A stretch of DNA of 6,676 nucleotides from Lachnospiraceae bacterium (GCA_017964055.1 JAGCSS010000074.1:1-6676); one strand, 5' to 3'; counted from the first letter of the stretch, positions 1-6,111 are shown. Made by a program: numbers and translations. The notes: a model not told the origin generated them from the letters alone.

Positions 1-78
1 CGCCCCGGATTTTTTGCAGCCCAGAACGCTCAGGCTCAATATGCAAACGATCGTAACAGCTGCCAGTCTTTTTATCAT
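1..78 (-). CDS. Lipoprotein, N-terminal fragment (cut by left edge)
   Basis: Translating leftwards from the ATG at 78 gives 26 codons open to the window edge, reading MIKRLAAVTIVCILSLSVLG followed by CKKSGA. This is a textbook lipoprotein signal: a basic start (K3, R4), a hydrophobic core (residues 5-19) and a lipobox V18-L19-G20-C21, where C21 would be lipidated after signal peptidase II cleavage. The polar KKSG after the cysteine is the usual tether start. A strong Shine-Dalgarno AAGAGGTG (86-93) sits 7 nt before the ATG, which fixes the start. The gene lies 65 nt after the response-regulator stop, on the same strand. The mature protein is outside the window, so its function is unknown; it could be a solute-binding protein or another surface lipoprotein. 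I am fairly sure that it is a real gene and that its product is exported. Confidence 0.82.
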   Translation of the reverse strand, partial: MIKRLAAVTIVCILSLSVLGCKKSGA

Positions 79-133
79 GGATTATCACCTCTTAAGATTG
101 TTCTTATCGGTATATTTTCTCATAAAAAGACTG
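64..133. repeat. Perfect 12-bp inverted repeat in the lipoprotein leader
   Basis: CAGTCTTTTTAT at 64-75 and its exact reverse complement ATAAAAAGACTG at 122-133 are separated by 46 nt. In the sense (minus) RNA the distal arm is codons 2-5 of the lipoprotein (ATA AAA AGA CTG), directly after the ATG. A transcript reading through from the regulator could therefore fold its leader back over the beginning of the reading frame. A transcript starting near 107 would lack the first arm. The repeat is seen directly; any regulatory role is inference. Confidence 0.5.
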
Positions 134-142
134 TATTTTCAA
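114..142 (-). promoter_or_regulatory. Candidate sigma-A promoter of the lipoprotein gene
   Basis: On the minus strand TTGAAA (142-137, five of six matches to TTGACA) is followed after 17 nt by GAAAAT (119-114, four of six matches to TATAAT). A start near 107 would give a leader of about 29 nt that retains the Shine-Dalgarno at 86-93. The -10 is weak, so this is a plausible but unproven promoter. It would let the lipoprotein be expressed separately from the two-component system. Confidence 0.35.
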
Positions 143-149
143 GTCAGTC
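124..149 (-). terminator. Weak terminator-like hairpin after the response regulator
   Basis: On the minus strand GACTG (149-145) can pair with CAGTC (133-129) around an 11-nt loop, followed directly by TTTTT (128-124). The first arm overlaps the regulator stop codon (146-144). A 5-bp stem with a large loop is poor for an intrinsic terminator, so some readthrough into the lipoprotein gene should be expected if it works at all. The right arm can alternatively pair with the lipoprotein start region (64-75). Confidence 0.3.
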
Positions 150-845
150 GACCTTAAGCATCCTGTATCCGATGCCTACATGAGTCTGTATATATTTGGC
201 GGAGCCCGCATCCGGCTCTATCTTTTTCCTGAGTGTGGTCATGAACACTCTGAGCGACGCGATATCGTTGTCCCAGCTGCGTCCCCAGATATTCTGGGTG
301 ATATAGGTGTGTGTCAGTACTTTGCCGGTATTCTTGGCCAGCAGACAGAGGAGCTTATACTCCATCGATGTCAGCTTAAGCTCAGTCCCGTCAAGATATG
401 CGACTCCCGCAGGATAGTCGATTGTCAGTTTTCCGTTTGTATATACCGATCTGTCGCTTCCCGCATCACCGGTCATCAGAGTCAGTCGCCTGAGCGTTAC
501 GCGAAGCCGCGCGAGCAGCTCTTCGACCGAAAACGGCTTGGTAAGGTAATCGTCGGCACCCGCATCGAGGGCTTCTATCTTATCGGAATCATCGCTTCTT
601 GCGCTGATGACTATGATCGGAACATTTGACCAGGTACGCACCTGTCTGATCACATCTATCCCGTCCATATCGGGCAGTCCGAGGTCCAGGAAAAGCACAT
701 CGGGATTGTGCGAGGAAGTCATCATGATCGCCTCGCTGCCGTTATTGGCCGTCAGATATTTGTATTCATGGGTTTTCAGTGTGGTGACCATCAGATTCCT
801 GATCGGAGCATCGTCTTCGATCACCAGTATTACGGGACTATTCAT
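144..845 (-). CDS. kdpE: KdpE-like OmpR/PhoB-family response regulator
   Basis: This is a 233-residue DNA-binding response regulator, the partner of the kinase just upstream. The receiver domain spans about residues 4-118, with acidic pocket E10-D11-D12, phospho-acceptor D54 (LFLDLGLPDMDG), switch serine S81 and invariant K103 in LTKPF. After a linker (about 119-137) comes a winged-helix DNA-binding domain (about 138-230), recognised by LTSMEYKLLCLLAKN, the recognition-helix region DNDIASLRVFMTTLRKKIE and the final hairpin HVGIGYRM. Length and layout match KdpE/OmpR proteins. Its ATG overlaps the end of the kinase gene by 8 nt (ATGAATAG), and AAAGAGGT (854-861) lies 8 nt upstream, so translation is probably coupled. 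Linkage to ktr genes suggests that it controls K+ uptake, but its target sites cannot be read from the window. The family is certain; the KdpE name rests on the kinase partner and K+ context. Confidence 0.9.
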   Translation of the reverse strand: MNSPVILVIEDDAPIRNLMVTTLKTHEYKYLTANNGSEAIMMTSSHNPDVLFLDLGLPDMDGIDVIRQVRTWSNVPIIVISARSDDSDKIEALDAGADDYLTKPFSVEELLARLRVTLRRLTLMTGDAGSDRSVYTNGKLTIDYPAGVAYLDGTELKLTSMEYKLLCLLAKNTGKVLTHTYITQNIWGRSWDNDIASLRVFMTTLRKKIEPDAGSAKYIQTHVGIGYRMLKVD

Positions 846-2241
846 CGATCTGTACCTCTTTCAGCGGTAATGAAACCGTAAAGCAGCATCCGTGCGGCAG
901 GTTGTCCGAAAGCGTTATATTGCCATGATGAGCTTCCGCAATGGACCTGCACAGCGCCAACCCCAGTCCGAGGCTCCTTCGTCCGTCCGCCACGCCCTCC
1001 TGACCTGTGTAAAACAGTTCAAATACCTCTTTTTTGATCTCATCGGGAATGCCGGGACCGTTATCCCTGACGGTGAGTACCGCTTCGTTTCCGCGTTTTC
1101 CGGTCTCTACGGATATTTCCGAACCGACGGGCGTATTCTTGATCGCATTGTTGACCAGATTGATCAGAACCTGCATTATCAGCCTGGCTTCAACATCGAC
1201 GAGCAGGATATCGTCAGATTCCTTTACCGTGATGACATGCTCAGCCGCTTTTCTGTCTATATGCTTGATCGCTTCGTCTATGACATCGCTCAGGATCTCC
1301 GAAGACATATGCAGCTCCATCCGGCCGTTCTCGATCCTCGATATCGAGAGCAGATTCTCCACGAGTTCGATCAGCCATTCCGCATCATTGTAGATATCCG
1401 AAAATATCTGCTCTCTCGTCTCATTGTCGAGCTGGGCGTAATGCGAGATCAGATTGCTCGCGTTGCCCGAGATCGAAGTCAGCGGAGAACGGATATCATG
1501 CGATATCGCGCGCAGAAGATTTGAACGAAGCTGCTCATTCTTTACCATTACGGACGCGCGTTCCTTTTCTTCGGCGTTATGCAGGTTTTCGAGCGCCAGA
1601 GCACATTCTCCGAGCATGGAGGTCACGATATTGTTTTCAAACGGCTCCATCGGAGCCCCGTCAATTTTTAAGGCTATCGGCCCCGATTCCGCCGCAGCAT
1701 CGCCGTCCATGTTCCTGTCGCGCGAATATACGGTCACATCACGGTTCAGGAGCGTTCTGATCTGCTGCTCGGTGATCTTTACTACGTCATCGGCTTTGTC
1801 CGCCTTCTGCAGCAGCTGATTCGTCTCCAGCAGTATCTTTGTCCTGAATGCCTCACGCGCCGACTGCATCGCGTTGCTCTTGATCCTGTTCGCGAGCGTT
1901 CCTGTGATAAGCGACGAAATGAGCATGATCGCGAAAGTTACCGGATATTCGGCCTCATAAGTGTGAAAACTGTACCTCGGATCGATAAAGAACCAGTTGA
2001 ACAAAAGCACGCTCGCGAGCGACCCCAAAGCCCCGTACAAAGGACTCAGCGTTACCACCGATATGATCAGTACGCCGAGGATAAATACGGTTATGATGTT
2101 CGATTCCGAAAAACCGAACTGATTGAACAAAAGCCCGATCCCGGTAGCCGCCGCCAGCAGCAAAAGCGTGATCAGCAGGTCCTTTATCGTCGGGCGAAGC
2201 ATATTACCCGCAGTTTCGATATTTTCTTTTTTTCTGCTCAT
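838..2241 (-). CDS. kdpD: Short KdpD-like membrane sensor histidine kinase
   Basis: This 467-residue sensor kinase should autophosphorylate and pass phosphate to the adjacent regulator. About residues 20-120 form a KdpD-type (DUF4118) bundle of roughly four membrane helices (about 21-39, 49-65, 67-84, 101-118) with the family-typical FNWFFIDPRYSFH between helices 3 and 4. A cytosolic GAF-like region follows (about 138-220), then the HisKA H-box AISHDIRSPLTSISG with H248, an ATPase domain with N-box LINLVNNAIKNTP (360-371), G1 box DNGPGIP (393-399), F-box FELFYTG and G2 box GLGLAL. Classical KdpD is about 890 residues; the N-terminal KdpD sensor and Usp domains are absent here, and there is no room for them upstream. 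The start at 2241 is preferred over an in-frame ATG at 2271 because GAAGGGG lies 8 nt before it and nothing suitable precedes the other. The signal sensed is inferred to be K+ or osmotic state. Confidence 0.9.
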   Translation of the reverse strand: MSRKKENIETAGNMLRPTIKDLLITLLLLAAATGIGLLFNQFGFSESNIITVFILGVLIISVVTLSPLYGALGSLASVLLFNWFFIDPRYSFHTYEAEYPVTFAIMLISSLITGTLANRIKSNAMQSAREAFRTKILLETNQLLQKADKADDVVKITEQQIRTLLNRDVTVYSRDRNMDGDAAAESGPIALKIDGAPMEPFENNIVTSMLGECALALENLHNAEEKERASVMVKNEQLRSNLLRAISHDIRSPLTSISGNASNLISHYAQLDNETREQIFSDIYNDAEWLIELVENLLSISRIENGRMELHMSSEILSDVIDEAIKHIDRKAAEHVITVKESDDILLVDVEARLIMQVLINLVNNAIKNTPVGSEISVETGKRGNEAVLTVRDNGPGIPDEIKKEVFELFYTGQEGVADGRRSLGLGLALCRSIAEAHHGNITLSDNLPHGCCFTVSLPLKEVQIDE

Positions 2242-2249
2242 CGGATACA

Positions 2250-2256
2250 CCCCTTC
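2250..2256 (-). promoter_or_regulatory. Ribosome binding site deciding the kinase start
   Basis: GAAGGGG on the minus strand lies 8 nt upstream of the ATG at 2241. The alternative in-frame ATG at 2271 follows an AT-rich stretch with no purine-rich site, and it also lies at about the expected transcription start of the promoter at 2277-2305. Translation therefore very likely begins at 2241. Confidence 0.75.
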
Positions 2257-2276
2257 GCTATCTCTGATCATATTTT

Positions 2277-2305
2277 ATTATATCATACATTGGGCAGGCT
2301 GACTC
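2277..2305 (-). promoter_or_regulatory. Candidate internal promoter for the kinase/regulator genes
   Basis: In the 84-nt gap after ktrA, a perfect TATAAT (2282-2277) is preceded after exactly 17 nt by GAGTCA (2305-2300), which matches only three of six bases of TTGACA. A transcription start near 2270 would give a leader of about 30 nt holding the Shine-Dalgarno. No terminator is visible between ktrA and this site, so it would add to readthrough from ktrB-ktrA. The -10 is convincing and the -35 is weak; a regulator that assists it would be a natural explanation. Confidence 0.45.
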
Positions 2306-2325
2306 CTGTTCGATTCGACTTGACA

Positions 2326-2973
2326 TTACAGACGGAAACATTTCTGCAGCGTTTTCTGCTCTCCGAGCACCAAAAGCGTTTTCTTTGCGGTGAGCAGCGT
2401 ATCGGGAGTTATCGACAGGTTCATTACTCCGTCTTCCTTGACAGCCATTATATTGATGCCGTATTTTTTACGGATATCGATCTTGCCTATGCTCTTGCCC
2501 TCCCAGTCTTTGGGCACCGGAACCTCAAATATGGCGTGTTTGTCATCCAGCTTGATATAATCGAGGATATGGTCCGACGCATATCTTATGGCCGCCCATT
2601 CGGCGATCTGTTTCTCGGGATTTATGACTTCGTCGGCGCCGTTCCGAAGCAGGAATTTCGCCTGAACGTCCCTGTCCGCGCGTGAGACCACCATTCTACC
2701 GCCCAGTTCCTTGAGCAATGATGTCGTCTCGAGCGAGCTCTGAAAATCTCCGCCTATGGTGACTATGCAGACATCGTAGTTATTGACCCCAAGCGACCGT
2801 AAAAACGCCTCGTTCGTGCTGTCTCCGATCTGCGCGTCGGTCACGAACGGCAGTATATTGTTGATGCGCTCTTCATCCTTGTCAACAGCCATCACCTGAT
2901 GCCCGAGGCCATGGAAATTCTTCGCGAGCATCGATCCGAAGCAGTTTACGCCTATCAGCAGAATTGATTTCAT
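2326..2973 (-). CDS. ktrA: KtrA/TrkA-family RCK gating subunit of K+ uptake
   Basis: This is a 215-residue cytosolic regulatory subunit that in this family forms an octameric ring under KtrB and gates K+ entry on nucleotide binding. The RCK_N Rossmann domain covers about 1-120, with beta1 MKSILLIG, acidic D31 ending beta2 (VMAVDKDEE), GDSTNEAFL (50-58) and NGADEVINPEK (111-121). The RCK_C domain covers about 138-208; in some KtrA proteins this domain binds c-di-AMP. One RCK pair and a length near 220 fit KtrA rather than the double-length E. coli TrkA. The oddity is the nucleotide loop: where GxGxxG is expected, the sequence is G8-V9-N10-C11-F12-G13, so the second glycine is asparagine. GGAGG (2981-2985) lies 7 nt before the ATG, and the ktrB stop lies just upstream of it, giving a 13-nt gap and likely coupling. 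The family call is firm. Confidence 0.93.
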   Translation of the reverse strand: MKSILLIGVNCFGSMLAKNFHGLGHQVMAVDKDEERINNILPFVTDAQIGDSTNEAFLRSLGVNNYDVCIVTIGGDFQSSLETTSLLKELGGRMVVSRADRDVQAKFLLRNGADEVINPEKQIAEWAAIRYASDHILDYIKLDDKHAIFEVPVPKDWEGKSIGKIDIRKKYGINIMAVKEDGVMNLSITPDTLLTAKKTLLVLGEQKTLQKCFRL

Positions 2974-2986
2974 AATTTTTCCTCCG

Positions 2987-4318
2987 TCAGCCTACATTTA
3001 TTTTTTCAACGGGATATCTCGATACATTTGCTTCAACACTGAGCGCCGCATACATCAGTGTCAGACCTCCGACACGGCCCAGGAACATCAGGATTATCAG
3101 TATCAGCCTGGAAACGTTCCCCAGCCCCGCGGTTATACCCAGCGAAAGTCCTACCGTACCTATCGCCGAAGCGGTCTCAAATATGCATTTTTCAAACGGC
3201 AGCGTTTCGATCATACTGATGGCCATTGCCGCGGCAAATGACAGGAATAAATACATCATCAGCAGCGCCGAAGCGGTCTCCGCAGTTTGATCCTCAATCC
3301 TGCGTCCATACAGGTCCGGACTCTTTTTCCGCCTGATCACTGCCGCGGCATTTGCCGCGAGTACTGCGATCGTGGTTACTTTGAGTCCTCCCGCTGTAGA
3401 TCCCGGCGCACCGCCTATGAGCATCAGAATTACTGTAACTGCCCGCCCTGCGCCGGTCATCTCTCCGATATCCGTGGTATTAAAACCGGCAGTTCTCGGC
3501 GTAACGGCCTGAAACAGGGAAAGCAGCAGCCTTTTGCCGAACGGGGCATCCGCAAAATCATTGAAAAAGAACAACACCGCGGGGACTATGATCAGGATTC
3601 CCGTCACGGTCAGGATCGTTTTTGTCTGCATCTTGTATTTCCTGAACGCAAACCTGTTTTCCGCCATATCATGCCATGTCAGAAAGCCTATACCGCCGGT
3701 CACGATCAGCAGCATGACAGGGATCACTATCCCTGCTCTGCCGGCAAAATATGTGAGTGAACCAAACTCCCCGGAATGAGTTCCCATCAGATCGAAGCCT
3801 GCGTTGCAAAAGGCCGATACGGAATGAAAAACCGACATCCATATGCCTTCCGCGCCGTACTCTTTGCAAAAAGTCGGCAGCATAACGGCTGCTCCCGCCG
3901 CTTCGGTGATAAATACGACTTTAAAGATAAAACTCGTCATTTTTACCAGTCCGCCCACCTGATGAGCCGACAGGCTTTCCTGCAGCATACTGCGCTGCAG
4001 CAGGGATATCCTGCGACCCGATACCATCGCGATAAACGCGGTGACCGTGATGATCCCCAGACCGCCTATCTGTATCAGAACAAGTATCACCGCCTGCCCG
4101 AATGCCGACCAGTACAGAGCGGTATCCCGAACGACCAGACCTGTGACACATACTGCCGAAGCTGATGTAAACAGCGCATCCATGAGCGTTGTCCACGATC
4201 CGTCCTTTGACGCAAAAGGCAGCATGAGCATCAGCGTGCCGAACAGTATGACAGCCAGAAAACCGGTAATGATTATCTGGAAAGAAGAAAACATTTTCCC
4301 CAGAATGCTTCCGTTCAT
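2987..4318 (-). CDS. ktrB: KtrB/TrkH-family potassium channel subunit
   Basis: This is a 443-residue membrane protein that conducts K+ (in some relatives with Na+) into the cell together with the KtrA gating ring. It carries the four membrane-pore-membrane repeats of the SKT superfamily. The selectivity-filter glycines are visible in each: CVTGL (G60), CNAGF (G174), RTAGF (G278) and GTVGLS (G390). The conserved IGGAPGSTAGGLK (301-313), which forms the gating loop in the third repeat, and the C-terminal LGRVGGLT and YPVEKINVG are also present. The length is normal for KtrB. I start at 4318 because GGGGGAAG precedes it, whereas the in-frame ATG at 4387, 23 codons earlier, has no ribosome binding site and adds a polar extension unlike the family. 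The gene heads a ktrB-ktrA-kinase-regulator cluster. TrkH is an equally valid family name. Confidence 0.95.
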   Translation of the reverse strand: MNGSILGKMFSSFQIIITGFLAVILFGTLMLMLPFASKDGSWTTLMDALFTSASAVCVTGLVVRDTALYWSAFGQAVILVLIQIGGLGIITVTAFIAMVSGRRISLLQRSMLQESLSAHQVGGLVKMTSFIFKVVFITEAAGAAVMLPTFCKEYGAEGIWMSVFHSVSAFCNAGFDLMGTHSGEFGSLTYFAGRAGIVIPVMLLIVTGGIGFLTWHDMAENRFAFRKYKMQTKTILTVTGILIIVPAVLFFFNDFADAPFGKRLLLSLFQAVTPRTAGFNTTDIGEMTGAGRAVTVILMLIGGAPGSTAGGLKVTTIAVLAANAAAVIRRKKSPDLYGRRIEDQTAETASALLMMYLFLSFAAAMAISMIETLPFEKCIFETASAIGTVGLSLGITAGLGNVSRLILIILMFLGRVGGLTLMYAALSVEANVSRYPVEKINVG

Positions 4319-4322
4319 ACAA

Positions 4323-4330
4323 CTTCCCCC
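4323..4330 (-). promoter_or_regulatory. Ribosome binding site deciding the ktrB start
   Basis: GGGGGAAG on the minus strand ends 4 nt before the ATG at 4318. The spacing is somewhat short, but it is the only purine-rich site near either in-frame ATG, and the protein start MNGSILGKMFSSFQ places the first membrane helix as expected for KtrB. Confidence 0.65.
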
Positions 4331-4381
4331 ATTGTATTTTATGAACTGATCATATATCAACGATCGCAAAGATGGTGTTAA
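4331..4381 (-). promoter_or_regulatory. Candidate ktrB promoter region, exact boxes unresolved
   Basis: Between the terminator and ktrB about 95 nt must carry the cluster promoter. Three pairings are possible on the minus strand. TTGATA (4360-4355) with TACAAT (4336-4331), spacer 18, matches best, but its start point would fall inside the Shine-Dalgarno. TTAACA (4381-4376) with TATATG (4356-4351) has a 19-nt spacer, and the same -35 with TATGAT (4354-4349) has a 21-nt spacer; both leave a proper leader but have long spacers. I see no riboswitch-sized structure here. Confidence 0.35.
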
Positions 4382-4413
4382 GCACATACGGACGGAATAA
4401 AGATTTCATTAAG

Positions 4414-4452
4414 AAAAAGCACTTACCCGGTTTTCCCCGGTAAGTGCTTTTT
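4414..4452 (-). terminator. Strong, potentially bidirectional rho-independent terminator
   Basis: A perfect 14-bp stem pairs AAAAAGCACTTACC (4414-4427) with GGTAAGTGCTTTTT (4439-4452), around an 11-nt centre in which further G-C pairs can form. The A-run on one arm and T-run on the other give a U-tract in either direction. It starts 18 nt after the GH51 stop and ends before the ktrB leader, so it separates the MATE/GH51 unit from the potassium cluster. No plus-strand gene is present to use the other direction. Confidence 0.93.
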
Positions 4453-4470
4453 ACTGTTGATCTATGGAAT

Positions 4471-6069
4471 TTATGCTCTCACAAAACGGAAAACATTCCA
4501 TGAGAGAGGCTTAAGCTCAGCCGTAACCTTCATATCTTTGCAGACCGTGTCTTTTGCCTCGACAGGCACAAGATTCGGATCGATCTCCTGCTTCGGCGTT
4601 CTGTCCTCGCAGAACATTTCCCTGTGACCGTCGAAACGCATTCCGTTAAGACCCGTGATGTCCAGAGTAAAGTCTGCCACATCTTCCCAGTCGCGGTTGA
4701 TCACGAATACGTTGAGCGTACCTGCTTCGGGGTCGTAAGCAGCTGCGGAATCGATAAAGTCCACACCGTCCTGCTCATGATATTTGTGCGTATCATCGAG
4801 CGCATAGCTCTCAAGATCGTACTTTTCACATTCAACCGCAGTTCGGAGGGAAATTCCATGGCCGTATTTAATGAGATCCGCATATGTATAATATGCCGGA
4901 ACGGTGAATACATGATCGTGATCGCAGCCCGCCGCTACGCCGAGACCCGAAGTCATACAGCCTATCTTTACGCGATCGGCATGGCGCATCATTTCGAGCA
5001 TTACGCCTGCATTGCCGAGCGCCATGAGCATCGGATCCATCGGAGGGAACGAACGCGAAGGCATATTATCGGGATCGTGGCGGATGTATTCGCGCTCGGG
5101 GTCAAACCTGTAGTGAGTGCCGGCCTGCGCGTAGACTTCACGCCCGAAATGAAGATCCTTCTTCGCCATAGGGAATACTCCGTATTCATCAAGGGAGAGC
5201 TTCATTACCTTGGGAGAACGCATCAGCTGCTGAACGTAGTCGCAGAGTCCGATCTCGGTGCGGATATAATCCTCGAAATAGCGTGACGCAGCCATATACT
5301 GCGCATAATTTCCGATCTCGGTGGACTGATAATGGTGCATGGATATGTAATCGACAGCGTTATAGCATTCCTGCAGGACCTTCAGATCCCATTCGGGGAA
5401 ATGCATCAGATCGGGAGAACTCGAAACGCATACCGCAGTCTCAATGCTTCCGTCAACCCATTTCATGGCCTTGGAGGTTTCGTTCGCGAGTACGCCGTAT
5501 CCGGTGGGATCCTTCTCCCAGGAAGCTACCTGCCAGGGGCCGTCCATTTCATTGCCGAGGTACCAGACCTTTACGCCGTAAGGCTTTTCATGGCCGTATT
5601 TCTTTCTCAGATCCGACCAGTAGGTTCCGCCCGCGTGGTTGGTGTATTCGACATTATAAACGGCGTCGTTGATATCCCCCGTGCCGAGGTTGATCGTATA
5701 CATCGGCTCAATTCCCACCTTTTCGGCCCACTGAAGATACTCGTCATGTCCGACATCGTTCGGGTAATACTGATGCCATGCGAGATCGAGATGCTCCTTT
5801 CTCTGCTCCTTCGGGCCGATGGAATCCTTCCACTGCCATGCGGATACAAAGTTTCCGCCGGGAAGTCTTACCGCCGGAAGGCCGGTCGCCTTCAGTGCGT
5901 TGATGACGTCGGTACGGAAGCCCTGCTCATCGGCAGTCGGATGCTTCGGATTGTACATCGTGCCGTTAACCATTGTTCCGATCGGCTCAAGAAATGCCGA
6001 GAACAACTGGTTGCTGATCTCACCGATTGCAAACCCCGGATGCACGGTGATAGTTGCTTTTTTACCCAT
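4471..6069 (-). CDS. GH51 glycoside hydrolase, alpha-L-arabinofuranosidase-like
   Basis: This 532-residue retaining glycosidase lacks a signal peptide, so it is probably cytoplasmic and acts on imported oligosaccharides. A (beta/alpha)8 barrel carries the GH51/clan A hallmarks: RLPGGNFVSAWQW (68-80), IGPKEQR (84-90), acid/base E174 in LGNEMDGPWQ and nucleophile E295 in LSLDEYGVFP. A C-terminal beta-domain ends in LKPLSWNVFRF. Known GH51 enzymes mostly remove terminal arabinofuranose from arabinan or arabinoxylan fragments. Compared with my memory of Geobacillus AbfA, the usual FIEHLG is FLEPIG, the EWNVW after the nucleophile is EYGVF, the sugar-contacting CLAQLVN is CMTSGLG, and about 20 extra residues follow the nucleophile. 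Substrate specificity is therefore open, and I give no gene symbol. AGGAGG (6078-6083) lies 8 nt before the ATG. It follows the MATE gene by 81 nt without a clear terminator and may be cotranscribed. No other sugar-use genes are visible. Confidence 0.9.
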   Translation of the reverse strand: MGKKATITVHPGFAIGEISNQLFSAFLEPIGTMVNGTMYNPKHPTADEQGFRTDVINALKATGLPAVRLPGGNFVSAWQWKDSIGPKEQRKEHLDLAWHQYYPNDVGHDEYLQWAEKVGIEPMYTINLGTGDINDAVYNVEYTNHAGGTYWSDLRKKYGHEKPYGVKVWYLGNEMDGPWQVASWEKDPTGYGVLANETSKAMKWVDGSIETAVCVSSSPDLMHFPEWDLKVLQECYNAVDYISMHHYQSTEIGNYAQYMAASRYFEDYIRTEIGLCDYVQQLMRSPKVMKLSLDEYGVFPMAKKDLHFGREVYAQAGTHYRFDPEREYIRHDPDNMPSRSFPPMDPMLMALGNAGVMLEMMRHADRVKIGCMTSGLGVAAGCDHDHVFTVPAYYTYADLIKYGHGISLRTAVECEKYDLESYALDDTHKYHEQDGVDFIDSAAAYDPEAGTLNVFVINRDWEDVADFTLDITGLNGMRFDGHREMFCEDRTPKQEIDPNLVPVEAKDTVCKDMKVTAELKPLSWNVFRFVRA

Positions 6070-6094
6070 AAATCTTTCCTCCTGATCATATTAC

Positions 6095-6111
6095 GCCGGA
6101 TCGGGTCCGGC
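6095..6111 (-). promoter_or_regulatory. GC-rich hairpin just upstream of the GH51 ribosome binding site
   Basis: GCCGGA (6095-6100) and TCCGGC (6106-6111) form a perfect 6-bp stem with a 5-nt loop. It has no T-run, so it is not a standard terminator, and it ends 11 nt before AGGAGG. A second weak stem, AAGGC (6133-6137) with GCCTT (6147-6151), lies at the MATE stop. The 81-nt gap is otherwise GC-rich with no convincing promoter. The hairpin may stabilise or process a joint MATE-GH51 transcript; its role is unknown. Confidence 0.35.

Noticed and set aside
2242..2271. Longer kinase start at the ATG at 2271
   Set aside because: No Shine-Dalgarno precedes it, and it sits at the predicted transcription start of the internal promoter. 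The ATG at 2241 has GAAGGGG 8 nt upstream.
1963..2685. Plus-strand reading frame (240 codons) across the kinase start and ktrA
   Set aside because: It runs antisense through two recognised genes and the gap between them, with low-complexity Arg/Gln content and no recognisable domain.
4319..4387. Longer KtrB start at the in-frame ATG at 4387
   Set aside because: It has no ribosome binding site, and its 23 extra residues are unlike the family. The ATG at 4318 has GGGGGAAG upstream and a normal KtrB N-terminus.
4319..4413. A c-di-AMP (ydaO-type) or other riboswitch controlling ktrB
   Set aside because: Such riboswitches do control K+ transport genes in Firmicutes, but only about 95 nt lie between the terminator and the ATG. 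This is too short, and no matching conserved structure is visible.
6085..6090. TATGAT as a -10 box for GH51
   Set aside because: Transcription would begin within the AGGAGG site and remove it, and no -35 is found in the GC-rich upstream sequence.
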